Assembly: GCF_900129655.1 (NCBI RefSeq)
Contig: NZ_FQWK01000002.1
Span: 248,001 to 312,000, forward strand
Origin: Bacteroides clarus YIT 12056
GTDB taxonomy: Bacteria > Bacteroidota > Bacteroidia > Bacteroidales > Bacteroidaceae
Reading direction: 5' to 3'
DNA: 64,000 nucleotides
Shown here: one piece after another, positions 47,600-55,081 of the stretch
Layout: each line of letters starts with the position of its first letter
Position numbering within the stretch: position 1 is the stretch's first letter
Notes under the pieces: generated by a model
Database searches by the model: none
What the model saw: the letters and a program-made list of their open reading frames with translations, nothing else
What the model was told of the DNA's origin: nothing
Made by a program: the position numbers and the translations under genes

Positions 47600-48381
47600 A
47601 AACTAACTATCACACTCATACCACACGCTGCATGCATGCCGTCGGAAGCGATGAAGAGTACGTTCTCAGCGCTATCAAAGGCGGTTTTCAAATACTCGGT
47701 TTCTCAGACCACACTCCCTGGAAATACCGTACCGACTACGTAGCCGATATGCGTATGCTTCCCGAAGAACTGCCGGGTTATATCGAAAGCCTGCAACATC
47801 TGCGAGAGAAGTATCAAGAGCAAATCCGGATAAAGATAGGGTTGGAATGCGAATACTTCCCCGACTATATTCCCTGGCTGAAAGAACAGATTAAACAATA
47901 TCGGCTGGATTATATCATTTTCGGCAACCACCATTTCCATACGGACGAGAAGTTCCCTTACTTCGGACACCACACAGACAGCCGGGATATGCTCGACCTG
48001 TACGAGGAGAGCGCCGTCGAAGGCATGGAAAGCGGCCTGTACAGTTGCCTTGCCCACCCCGACCTGTTCATGCGCTCTTATCCCCGGTTCGACCACCACT
48101 GCACCGCAATCAGCCGCCATATCTGCCGGGCTGCGGCGCGTCTCAATATTCCGCTGGAATATAATATAGGCTATGTGGCCTACAACGAAGCGCATGGATT
48201 GACCACTTATCCCTGTCCGGATTTCTGGCGCATTGCTGCCAACGAGGGATGTACAGCCATTATCGGAATGGATGCGCACAATAATAAAGATTTTGAAACT
48301 CCCGTTTATTACGGACGCGCCGTACAGGAACTGAAAAATTTGAAGATTAAAACAACAGACACGCTAAGAATGATGCGCTAA
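47596..48381 (+). CDS. PHP-domain phosphatase (histidinol-phosphatase HisK-like)
   Basis: The 261-residue protein has the PHP metal motifs: HTHTTRCMHA near the start, SDHTPW, GLECEYF, GNHHFH, CLAHPDLFMR and the final DAHN. These residues bind a metal cluster and hydrolyse phosphate monoesters. Members of this group annotated as histidinol-phosphatase are common, but histidine genes are not nearby, so the substrate is inferred. It starts 4 bp inside the folate cyclo-ligase gene. Confidence 0.85.
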   Translation: MKTNYHTHTTRCMHAVGSDEEYVLSAIKGGFQILGFSDHTPWKYRTDYVADMRMLPEELPGYIESLQHLREKYQEQIRIKIGLECEYFPDYIPWLKEQIKQYRLDYIIFGNHHFHTDEKFPYFGHHTDSRDMLDLYEESAVEGMESGLYSCLAHPDLFMRSYPRFDHHCTAISRHICRAAARLNIPLEYNIGYVAYNEAHGLTTYPCPDFWRIAANEGCTAIIGMDAHNNKDFETPVYYGRAVQELKNLKIKTTDTLRMMR

Positions 48382-48408
48382 AAGAAAGCTGCGTAAAGCG
48401 TACACATA

Positions 48409-48699
48409 TCACCGGAATATGATATTGGTAATCACCTGCGCTCCTACGTGCCGGTTCAGATTCCTTACCAATAAGTCCCGTCCCATCATCAGTTCCTGAC
48501 GGAGAGCGGCGGAAGTAAGATGCACGTACAGCACCTGGTTCTTAATATAAAGTTCGCGCGTGTAAGATGCGATGGTCGGTCCCAGCACCTCAGCCCATGA
48601 ACTGATAAGCCGCCGCTCATTCAGCGGCGATTCCAAGCTTTCCTGCCGCAGGAAGCTCCGTATCAGTTTACCTATCTGTTCGGCATCATTCCGTTTCAT
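48409..48699 (-). CDS. DUF721 (DciA-like) protein
   Basis: The 96-residue protein matches the DUF721/DciA family, whose better known members help load the replicative helicase. WAEVLGPTIASYTRELYIKNQVLYVHLTSAALRQEL is the KH-like core. Its start overlaps the end of recF by 4 bp (ATGA), an arrangement of a small DciA-type gene after recF that supports a DNA replication/repair role. Confidence 0.85.
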   Translation of the reverse strand: MKRNDAEQIGKLIRSFLRQESLESPLNERRLISSWAEVLGPTIASYTRELYIKNQVLYVHLTSAALRQELMMGRDLLVRNLNRHVGAQVITNIIFR

Positions 48700-49832
48700 G
48701 CTTCACTCTCCTCATCGGTCAATATTTGGTTTCCAGCCATTTCGGAAACGGCTCCTTTCTCTACGCGAAACATCTTATAATCGCTGCCTACCTTATGCAA
48801 AATGCGGTCTAAGTGTTCGCGGTTGGTATCCGTAATGAAAATCTGCCCGAAATTATCGCCTGCTACCAGTTTGATGATCTGCTCCACGCGCGAAGCATCC
48901 AGTTTATCAAAAATATCATCGAGCAACAACAACGGAACCGTAGTACCTGTCCGTTTCAAAAAGTCGAACTGCGCCAGCTTCAAAGCTACCAGATACGTTT
49001 TGTTCTGCCCTTGCGAACCTTCCCGCTTGATAGGGAAATCACCCAGCAACATATTCAGTTCGTCTTTATGTACGCCGCGCAGGGAAAATCCCATAATCTG
49101 ATCGCGCGTACGGCTCTCTTTCAGCACTTCCAGCAGGGAAGCGTCACGGGCATGCGAATCATAAGTCAACCCGACTTTCTCCTTGTCCTGTGAAATGAAC
49201 GAATAAAAAGACTGGAAAATCGGAATGAATTCCCTGATAAACTCTTCCCGCTTACGGAACACCACTTCACCGGCTTGCGCCATCATCTCTTCCCACACCA
49301 GAAAAAGTTCTTCTTCTACCGGCGTTTCGCTTTTAAGCAATGTATTTCGCTGCGCCAATGCCTTGTTGTAACGAATCAGCGCATCCAGATATTCTTTGTC
49401 GTACTGTGAAATCACGACATCCATAAAGCGGCGGCGCTCGTCACTGCCTCCGTTTATCAATGCCGAATCGGCGGGAGATACCATTACCAGCGGCAAGAAA
49501 CCGATATGGTCGGACAAACGCGTGTACTCCTTCTTGTTCCGTTTGAACTGCTTTTTCTGCCGTCGTTTCATGCCGCAGTAAATTTCTTCCGGCGTACCGT
49601 CGGCAGCTTCATAAAATCCCTGAATCACAAAGAAGTCCGCGTCATGCCTTATATTCTGCGAGTCAATGGGGTTGCCCGCGCTCTTGCAGAAAGAAAGGAA
49701 ATAAACGGCATCCAGCAAGTTAGTCTTTCCCATTCCGTTCTGTCCGAAAAAGGTATTCAGCTTCGGAGAGAACGCGAGTTCCACTTGCTCCAGATTCTTA
49801 TAATTGAGTATGGATATACGCTTCAGTATCAT
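48696..49832 (-). CDS. recF: DNA replication/repair protein RecF
   Basis: The 378-residue SMC-like ATPase loads RecA at gaps. It starts MILKRISILNYKNLEQVEL (ATG at 49830-49832); the upstream extension is noncoding-like. Walker A FGQNGMGKTNLL lies near residue 30, the signature region around SQGQNKTYLVALKLAQ and Walker B in VPLLLLDDIFDKLD. It is followed by the DUF721 gene with a 4 bp overlap. Confidence 0.93.
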   Translation of the reverse strand: MILKRISILNYKNLEQVELAFSPKLNTFFGQNGMGKTNLLDAVYFLSFCKSAGNPIDSQNIRHDADFFVIQGFYEAADGTPEEIYCGMKRRQKKQFKRNKKEYTRLSDHIGFLPLVMVSPADSALINGGSDERRRFMDVVISQYDKEYLDALIRYNKALAQRNTLLKSETPVEEELFLVWEEMMAQAGEVVFRKREEFIREFIPIFQSFYSFISQDKEKVGLTYDSHARDASLLEVLKESRTRDQIMGFSLRGVHKDELNMLLGDFPIKREGSQGQNKTYLVALKLAQFDFLKRTGTTVPLLLLDDIFDKLDASRVEQIIKLVAGDNFGQIFITDTNREHLDRILHKVGSDYKMFRVEKGAVSEMAGNQILTDEESEA

Positions 49833-49944
49833 ATGACGGTTTATCTTTGCTTTTCCACGCAAAGATAATGCAAAATTCCGATTAAGTAAGTCAAGAGGAT
49901 ACTTGTTTCCTCTTACAAGCGTGAAGAATTCATTTAAACCGAGA

Positions 49945-50105
49945 GCAGAATAAAACGAAGTCATTCATCTTATTCTGCCGAAGTGCGGCTTCTCTTCATT
50001 TTTAAATAAAGAGAATACAAAGCAAAATAATTCCGCGGTTTTGAGATGTAAAATAAAAAAAGATGCCGCTAAATTTCGTTGATAGCTATAAAAAACTTAC
50101 TTTTG
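49945..50105. other. Divergent intergenic region with inverted repeat and -7 box
   Basis: GCAGAATAA/TTATTCTGC arms (49945-49953 with 49970-49978) form a small hairpin. A TACTTTTG box at 50098-50105 probably serves the TPR gene. No gene is seen in 49833-50154. Confidence 0.45.
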
Positions 50106-50154
50106 CGGGTCGAATCAGCTATTAATGAATAATAACAAAAAGAATATATAAAAA

Positions 50155-50838
50155 ATGGCAGAACAAAAGAAGACGAACGAAGCCTTAAACGTGGAAGACG
50201 CACTTACACAATCAGAGGCATTTCTCATCAAGAACAAAAAGGCAATCATCGGTGCTATTTTGGCTATAATCATCATTATAGCAGGTATAGTAATGTACAA
50301 GAACCTCTATGCGGAACCTCGTGAGGAAAAAGCGCAGGCAGCTCTTTTCAAAGGACAGGAATACTTTGAAGCCGACGCTTTCGCAGAAGCCTTGAACGGT
50401 GACAGCATCGGTTACGTAGGTTTCATCAAGATAGCCGACCAATACAGCGGTACAGACGCAGCCAACCTTGCAAAAGCCTACGCAGGTCTTTGCTATGCAC
50501 ATCTCGGCAAATTCGACGAAGCCGTAAAAGCATTGGACAGCTTTGACGGAGACGACCAGATGGTAGCTCCCGCCATGAAAGGCGCCATGGGTAACTGCTA
50601 CGCTCAGCTCGGTCAACTCGACAAGGCATCTTCCATGTTGCTGAAAGCCGCCGACGAAGCCGATAACAATACGCTCAGCCCCATCTACTTGAAGCAAGCC
50701 GGAGAAATCCTGGTTAAGCAGGGTAAGTACGACGATGCTATCAAGGCATATACTTCCATTAAGGATAAATACTTCCGTTCATATCAGGCTATGGACATTG
50801 ATAAATACATCGAACAAGCCAAGCTCTTGAAGAAGTAA
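50155..50838 (+). CDS. Membrane-anchored TPR protein
   Basis: The 227-residue protein has a charged N-terminus, one membrane helix at about 37-57 (IGAILAIIIIIAGIVMY) and a C-terminal domain with at least three TPR-like helix pairs (YAGLCYAHLGKFDEAVKAL and GNCYAQLGQLDKASSML). The layout resembles YfgM-type ancillary proteins. It may be a scaffold for envelope proteins; that is inference. An inverted-repeat terminator follows. Confidence 0.85.
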   Translation: MAEQKKTNEALNVEDALTQSEAFLIKNKKAIIGAILAIIIIIAGIVMYKNLYAEPREEKAQAALFKGQEYFEADAFAEALNGDSIGYVGFIKIADQYSGTDAANLAKAYAGLCYAHLGKFDEAVKALDSFDGDDQMVAPAMKGAMGNCYAQLGQLDKASSMLLKAADEADNNTLSPIYLKQAGEILVKQGKYDDAIKAYTSIKDKYFRSYQAMDIDKYIEQAKLLKK

Positions 50839-50866
50839 TTTATACCTTATCATATATAAGATATTC

Positions 50867-50935
50867 GAGCACGGATTACACGGATATACACGGAAGTCAA
50901 AACCGTGAGCGCCGTGTAATCCGTGCTCCTCTTTT
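50867..50935 (+). terminator. Terminator with 17 bp stem after the TPR gene
   Basis: GAGCACGGATTACACGG (50867-50883) and its exact complement (50912-50928) form the stem, followed by CTCTTTT. Confidence 0.8.
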
Positions 50936-50974
50936 ATACTTTCCTATTATTTAATTCTTAATCTTTAATTCATC

Positions 50975-51469
50975 ATGGCTACAGCTTATCACAACCTTTC
51001 GGATTATGATTTCAATTCAGTACCCAGTGCAGAGAATATGAAATTCGGCATCGTAGTATCCGAATGGAACTACAATATCACCGGCGCTCTTTTAAAAGGA
51101 GCGGTCGATACCTTAAAAAAACACGGAGCGAAAGACGAAAATATCATGATAAAAACCGTACCCGGCAGTTTCGAGTTGACTTTCGGCGCCAATCAAATTA
51201 TAGAATACAGCGAAGTCGATGCTGTAATTGCGATTGGTTGCGTAGTTCGTGGAGATACACCGCATTTTGATTACGTTTGCATGGGCGCAACGCAAGGAAT
51301 CACCCAATTAAACGCAAGTGGCGATGTTCCAGTAATTTACGGATTAATTACCACCAATACAATGGAGCAAGCAGAGGACCGTGCAGGCGGCAAGCTGGGT
51401 AACAAAGGCGATGAATGTGCAATTACTGCAATAAAAATGATAGATTTTGCTTGGAGTTTACAAAAATAG
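50975..51469 (+). CDS. ribH: 6,7-dimethyl-8-ribityllumazine synthase
   Basis: The 164-residue RibH joins 5-amino-6-ribitylaminouracil with dihydroxybutanone phosphate in riboflavin synthesis. Landmarks are [42 protein letters not shown] (with the active His) and [21 protein letters not shown]. No FMN riboswitch was recognised in the short upstream spacer. The two tRNA genes follow within 72 bp. Confidence 0.95.
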   Translation: MATAYHNLSDYDFNSVPSAENMKFGIVVSEWNYNITGALLKGAVDTLKKHGAKDENIMIKTVPGSFELTFGANQIIEYSEVDAVIAIGCVVRGDTPHFDYVCMGATQGITQLNASGDVPVIYGLITTNTMEQAEDRAGGKLGNKGDECAITAIKMIDFAWSLQK

Positions 51470-51540
51470 TCGTATATTTGCACCGCAATTGAGAAACAAA
51501 GCTGCTTAAAGAGAGATTTAAGGAGTTCTCGGTAGCAAAA

Positions 51541-51623
51541 GGGCAAATACCAGAGTGGCCAAATGGGGCAGACTGTAAATCTGCTGGCTTACGCCTTCGG
51601 TGGTTCGAATCCATCTTTGCCCA
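51541..51623 (+). tRNA. tRNA-Tyr (anticodon GTA)
   Basis: The acceptor stem GGGCAAA/TTTGCCC pairs fully. The anticodon arm CAGACTGTAAATCTG holds GTA, a long variable arm is present as in class II tRNAs, and the T-arm is GGTTCGAATCC. CCA is not encoded. Confidence 0.96.
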
Positions 51624-51631
51624 CTAAAATT

Positions 51632-51704
51632 GCGGAAGTAGCTCAGTTGATAGAGCATTAGCCTTCCAAGCTGAGGGTCGCGGGTTTGAGCCCCGTCTTC
51701 CGCT
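51632..51704 (+). tRNA. tRNA-Gly (anticodon TCC); integration site
   Basis: The acceptor stem GCGGAAG/CTTCCGC, D-arm GCTCAGTTGATAGAGC, anticodon loop CCTTCCAAG (TCC) and T-arm GCGGGTTTGAGCCCCGT are complete. The 3' part from 51652 is duplicated at 63608-63663 by insertion of the element. The gene remains intact after integration. Confidence 0.96.
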
Positions 51705-51707
51705 CTT
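51652..51707 (+). repeat. Left attachment repeat (attL), 56 bp direct repeat
   Basis: Identical for 56 bp to 63608-63663, offset 11,956 bp. It covers the tRNA-Gly from the D-arm 3' strand to just past the gene. It marks the left limit of the element. Confidence 0.9.
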
Positions 51708-51710
51708 CTG

Positions 51711-51750
51711 AAAATCAGATAGTTATCGCAAGATTTCTATCTGATTTTTG
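51711..51750 (+). terminator. Terminator after tRNA-Gly (element-borne)
   Basis: AAAATCAGATAG (51711-51722) pairs with CTATCTGATTTT (51737-51748), followed by TG. Confidence 0.85.
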
Positions 51751-51776
51751 TTTTTAGGCACTTCCGATTTGGCTAT

Positions 51777-51811
51777 GGTTTAACCGCATGAGTTAAACCG
51801 AGAGTTAAACC
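51777..51811 (+). promoter_or_regulatory. Putative arm-type integrase binding sites, left end
   Basis: GTTAAACC occurs at 51792-51799 and 51804-51811, with the related palindrome GGTTTAACC at 51777-51785. Two GTTAAACC copies with the same 12 bp spacing recur at 63490-63509 near the right end. Confidence 0.65.
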
Positions 51812-51820
51812 AAAATCAGT

Positions 51821-53035
51821 ATGAACGCTACAATTTCAGTGGTATGTTACAAGTCAAAGACACTATCAAATGGCGAATATCCATTAATGCTCCGTATCTG
51901 TAAAGACGGAAAGAAGAAATACCAAAGTTTAGGTATATCTGTCCTACCCCGTCATTGGGACTTTACACGAAATAAGCCAAAACCAAACTGTCCCAATAAG
52001 GAGTATATTCAGAAAATCATTCTTGATAAACAAACAGAGTTACAACAACGAGTGTTAGAGTTCAACTCTGAACAGAAAGAATATACTACCACTACTCTAC
52101 TCAATGACAAAAACAAAAAGTTTGAATTGAAAACAGTCTGTCAATTCTATCAAGAACTAATCGAACAATACAAAAACAATGATAAATGCGGCAACAGACT
52201 TATCTATAAAAGTTCTTATAACTCTTTGAAAGTATTTACAAAAAATCAATTGGATATACCGTTCAGCGCAATAGACATATCGTGGCTCAATAAATATGAG
52301 AAATGGTTACGTTCAAAATGCAATAAGGAAACAACCATGAGCTTAATGTTCCGTACTCTCCGTAGTGCATACAATAAAGCCATAAAAGCTAAATGTGCCC
52401 GTAAATCTGATTATCCTTTTGACGAATATAAAATCAATAAGTTCGATACGAAAACACAGAAACGTGCAATAGCCAAAACAGAAATATTGAAATTCACTAA
52501 AGAAGTTGATTACATTGGTAAACGGCAATACGTCCAACTTAGCAAAGACATATTTATTTTCAGTTATCTGTGTGGCGGTATTAATTTTACAGACATCGCA
52601 AATCTGACAAAAGCCAATATCACAAATGGCAGGATACACTATATACGTCAGAAAACAGGCAAACTGATAAAATTAGGTATATCAGAGGAAGCTATGCAAA
52701 TCATAAAAAAATATGAGAGCGAAAGTAAAGGCTATCTGTTCCCCATTTTAAATGCCAATATTCACAAGACACCACTCCAAAAACAGAACAGAATACATAA
52801 GATGTTAGGTAACGTCAATAAGAACCTAAAGCTAATTGCAGCACAATTAAATGTTGATGCCAATATGACAACCTATGTTGCACGCCATTCATTCGCCAGT
52901 GTTCTAAAAAAATCAGGTGTAAGTATAGCATTGATAAGTGAAGCATTGGGACATTCAGACTTATCTACAACGCAAGTCTATCTTGACAGCTTCGACAACG
53001 AACAGATAGATGCCGCCATGCAAAACCTGCTGTAA
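51821..53035 (+). CDS. Tyrosine recombinase (integrase) of the element
   Basis: The 404-residue integrase should insert and, with a helper, excise the element at tRNA-Gly. It has an N-terminal arm-binding region, a SAM-like core-binding domain (about 100-190) and a catalytic domain. Active-site residues seen are K278 (RQKTGK), R355 in YVARH, H378 in LGHSD and the nucleophile Y387 in QVYLDS. The HxxR His is Y352. The first catalytic Arg, expected about 254-255, is replaced (CGGINFTD), as in IntDOT-like enzymes. Arm-type sites lie just upstream. Confidence 0.93.
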   Translation: MNATISVVCYKSKTLSNGEYPLMLRICKDGKKKYQSLGISVLPRHWDFTRNKPKPNCPNKEYIQKIILDKQTELQQRVLEFNSEQKEYTTTTLLNDKNKKFELKTVCQFYQELIEQYKNNDKCGNRLIYKSSYNSLKVFTKNQLDIPFSAIDISWLNKYEKWLRSKCNKETTMSLMFRTLRSAYNKAIKAKCARKSDYPFDEYKINKFDTKTQKRAIAKTEILKFTKEVDYIGKRQYVQLSKDIFIFSYLCGGINFTDIANLTKANITNGRIHYIRQKTGKLIKLGISEEAMQIIKKYESESKGYLFPILNANIHKTPLQKQNRIHKMLGNVNKNLKLIAAQLNVDANMTTYVARHSFASVLKKSGVSIALISEALGHSDLSTTQVYLDSFDNEQIDAAMQNLL

Positions 53036-53104
53036 AAATAAATGCCGCTTTGTCTCTTTATGATAAGGTGGCATTTTCCTATCTTTACAGACAAAATCAA
53101 CAAT

Positions 53105-54100
53105 ATGGAATATCAGATAATACCTATTGAAAGCATAAAGCGTATTGAGACATGGCTAACGACTGAAACAGGTTTCAGCCGTTCAATGCTGCATTGTGAA
53201 CTGGATTACATTTCAGATGTGTATCTTCTGCCAAAGAAATTTGCAGAAGTACAGGACTTGTATCTGTCAATAAGAAAAGAGGAACAGAATATACCGTATC
53301 CCAACAGGGGAACAGACGAGGACATATACGAGTTCTGCATGACCGTTGGAAAGAACCTTATACTTGAAAGCGGCAGCTATCAGGCTGAATACATTGAGAC
53401 GCTGTGGAATACCTATAATACAAATGAGGATGAAACCTGCATACAGCAAGACCAAGACATATTTTACGGCATTCTTCTTATTGTCTGCATTTACCATAAA
53501 TACAAACAGACATGCGGTTATTTCGATTTCGGTGATTACATTGCAGACCCTGTGCAATTGCAATACACCTATTCCGTCCGTCCCGATATGCTGCGTCTTT
53601 ACAAGATGTTCCACGAAAAGAAAAAGACGAAGCACGATACCGTTACAATCGAATACAACAAACAGAAGATAGAACTTGCCAATGACGACAACTGGTTTCT
53701 TCAGATGATAACTCCTTATCTTGACAAGTATTTGGGAGTTTCCTCTTTGGAAGAAGTGGAGACAGAACTTGAAAAGGATTATCCCAGCATCGGTAAAAGA
53801 GGCAGAAAACGGGAGAATGCGATACTTGACACAGTAACCTTAAGTGTCTATAACCTGCTACGCCATTCCTCTTTTGCCATTAAAGGTAAGGGGCTGACAG
53901 ACAATGAGGGCAACTTTATCCTCGAATTGCTGAAATATCTTGGACTGCTTGATGAAGACAGCCCCAAGAATGACATACTGAACCTGCGAGCCACTATCAG
54001 AAACCTGCAAAAATATGAAGTCCGTCCCAACTGGTGGAACATACCGATATGCAAGACCTCCCCCAACAATCCCGTTGAACATCTGAAATCCTATTGGTAA
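53105..54100 (+). CDS. Unknown element protein
   Basis: The 331-residue protein starts at MEYQIIPIESIKRIE (53105); the 21-codon upstream extension is unlikely. It is hydrophilic and largely helical, with a Tyr/Asp-rich middle. Its C-terminal part (RKRENAILDTVTLSVYNLLRHSSFAIKGKG) may be DNA-associated. I do not recognise the family. It follows the integrase by 69 bp and ends at a terminator, so it may be read with the integrase; an excision or regulatory role is a guess from position. Confidence 0.7.
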   Translation: MEYQIIPIESIKRIETWLTTETGFSRSMLHCELDYISDVYLLPKKFAEVQDLYLSIRKEEQNIPYPNRGTDEDIYEFCMTVGKNLILESGSYQAEYIETLWNTYNTNEDETCIQQDQDIFYGILLIVCIYHKYKQTCGYFDFGDYIADPVQLQYTYSVRPDMLRLYKMFHEKKKTKHDTVTIEYNKQKIELANDDNWFLQMITPYLDKYLGVSSLEEVETELEKDYPSIGKRGRKRENAILDTVTLSVYNLLRHSSFAIKGKGLTDNEGNFILELLKYLGLLDEDSPKNDILNLRATIRNLQKYEVRPNWWNIPICKTSPNNPVEHLKSYW

Positions 54101-54120
54101 AACACATAAAATTAAAAAAA

Positions 54121-54158
54121 GGAATAGCTGTGTATTCAATTACATGGCTATTCCTTTA
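54121..54158. terminator. Terminator after the integrase operon
   Basis: GGAATAGC/GCTATTCC arms (54121-54128 with 54147-54154) have an inner TGTA/TACA pairing; A7 lies before and TTTATA after, so both strands could use it. Confidence 0.8.
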
Positions 54159-54254
54159 TATACATATCTTATTAAAGATAAGAGAGTTACGTACTACGCT
54201 TCCACATAAAAAATAAAACATAAAAAAAAGGATTTCTTTATGTTTTTTTCTTCA

Positions 54255-54285
54255 TTTCATACGCCAATCCTACCATATACCTTTG
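54255..54285 (+). promoter_or_regulatory. Promoter of the 54.3-56.9 kb operon
   Basis: TTTC (54255-54258), 19 bp, then TACCTTTG (54278-54285), a close fit to the Bacteroides consensus. The spacer 54159-54254 shows nothing else. Confidence 0.7.
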
Positions 54286-54356
54286 CACTGTAATCAAAAA
54301 CATGGTGCACACCTCGTTCGAGATTTCAATGTTTAATTAATAAAAAATTAAAAGCT

Positions 54357-54839
54357 ATGGTATTAAATTTTTCAGAAAAAACGGTTGAAAAGAAGTATGA
54401 CAACGCAAGTGCAATGAACGCATTGAAAGTTATAATGAACAGAGGTGAGCAGTTGTCAGTTAAATTCTATACAAGCAAGGACAACTTTCCTTGCGCATGG
54501 ATTGAGTCCAAGAAGATAGCAGGCTTTAAACTGATATTAAATCAAGAGGGTCTGAACTGGTTGCGCACTTACCTGCAAACAGGCGAAACGGAAGATTTCG
54601 GCTTCAACCCGAATAACATTGAAGCCTATTCAGAAGAAGAGGACAAAGACATCCAGCTTGCAATCCTCATGCAGCTAATCGCAAACGAACCGAAAAGATT
54701 GCAGTTCATCCCTCTGTTTCGCGAAAAGGGTGAATATATAAGTGCATACGCATCCTACATGAAAGGAAAGATATTCTTTCGTGTATCAAGAACTACCGAA
54801 CTTGTAGATGATTTAACAGAAAGAGAACTTATAGCATAA
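54357..54839 (+). CDS. Unknown element protein
   Basis: The 160-residue soluble protein has no recognised domain. It is acidic in the middle (EAYSEEEDKD) and ends in a mixed helical segment. It is the first gene after the promoter at 54255-54285 and is followed by a 57-codon gene and the helicase-like gene, with which it is probably cotranscribed. A role as a replication accessory is suggested only by position. Confidence 0.7.
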   Translation: MVLNFSEKTVEKKYDNASAMNALKVIMNRGEQLSVKFYTSKDNFPCAWIESKKIAGFKLILNQEGLNWLRTYLQTGETEDFGFNPNNIEAYSEEEDKDIQLAILMQLIANEPKRLQFIPLFREKGEYISAYASYMKGKIFFRVSRTTELVDDLTERELIA

Positions 54840-54907
54840 ACCGATTATCCAAAGGGGAAGGGAAACTCCCTTCCTCACATTCATAAACATTTTAAACGAT
54901 AGATATT

Positions 54908-55081
54908 ATGATAAAGATTAAAATTACGACCTTTGCGGCAGCAACCCAGTTTGTCAACGAAGCCAGCTCTCATGTTCAGACCTTAGAAGAAACACCCGAC
55001 TTCGACATGATAAAGCAGGAAGAATTTAAGAATTTTATTAATATACCCGATTATTACAATGACGAAGACAATCAATATTAG
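54908..55081 (+). CDS. Small acidic protein overlapping the helicase-like gene
   Basis: The 57-codon gene (ATG 54908, TAG 55079) starts MIKIKITTFAAA and ends in an acidic tail (DYYNDEDNQY). It lies 68 bp after the previous gene and its end overlaps the start of the helicase-like gene by 23 bp, which suggests translational coupling. It is too short to classify. The absence of any other frame in this stretch and the operon spacing support it. Confidence 0.6.
   Translation: MIKIKITTFAAATQFVNEASSHVQTLEETPDFDMIKQEEFKNFINIPDYYNDEDNQY

Noticed and set aside
53049..53087. TTTG and TATCTTTA as a promoter for the gene at 53105
   Set aside because: The spacing is 27 bp instead of about 19, so it does not fit the consensus.
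53105..54100. RteC-type excision regulator
   Set aside because: The position beside an integrase suggested it, but conserved RteC features could not be recognised.
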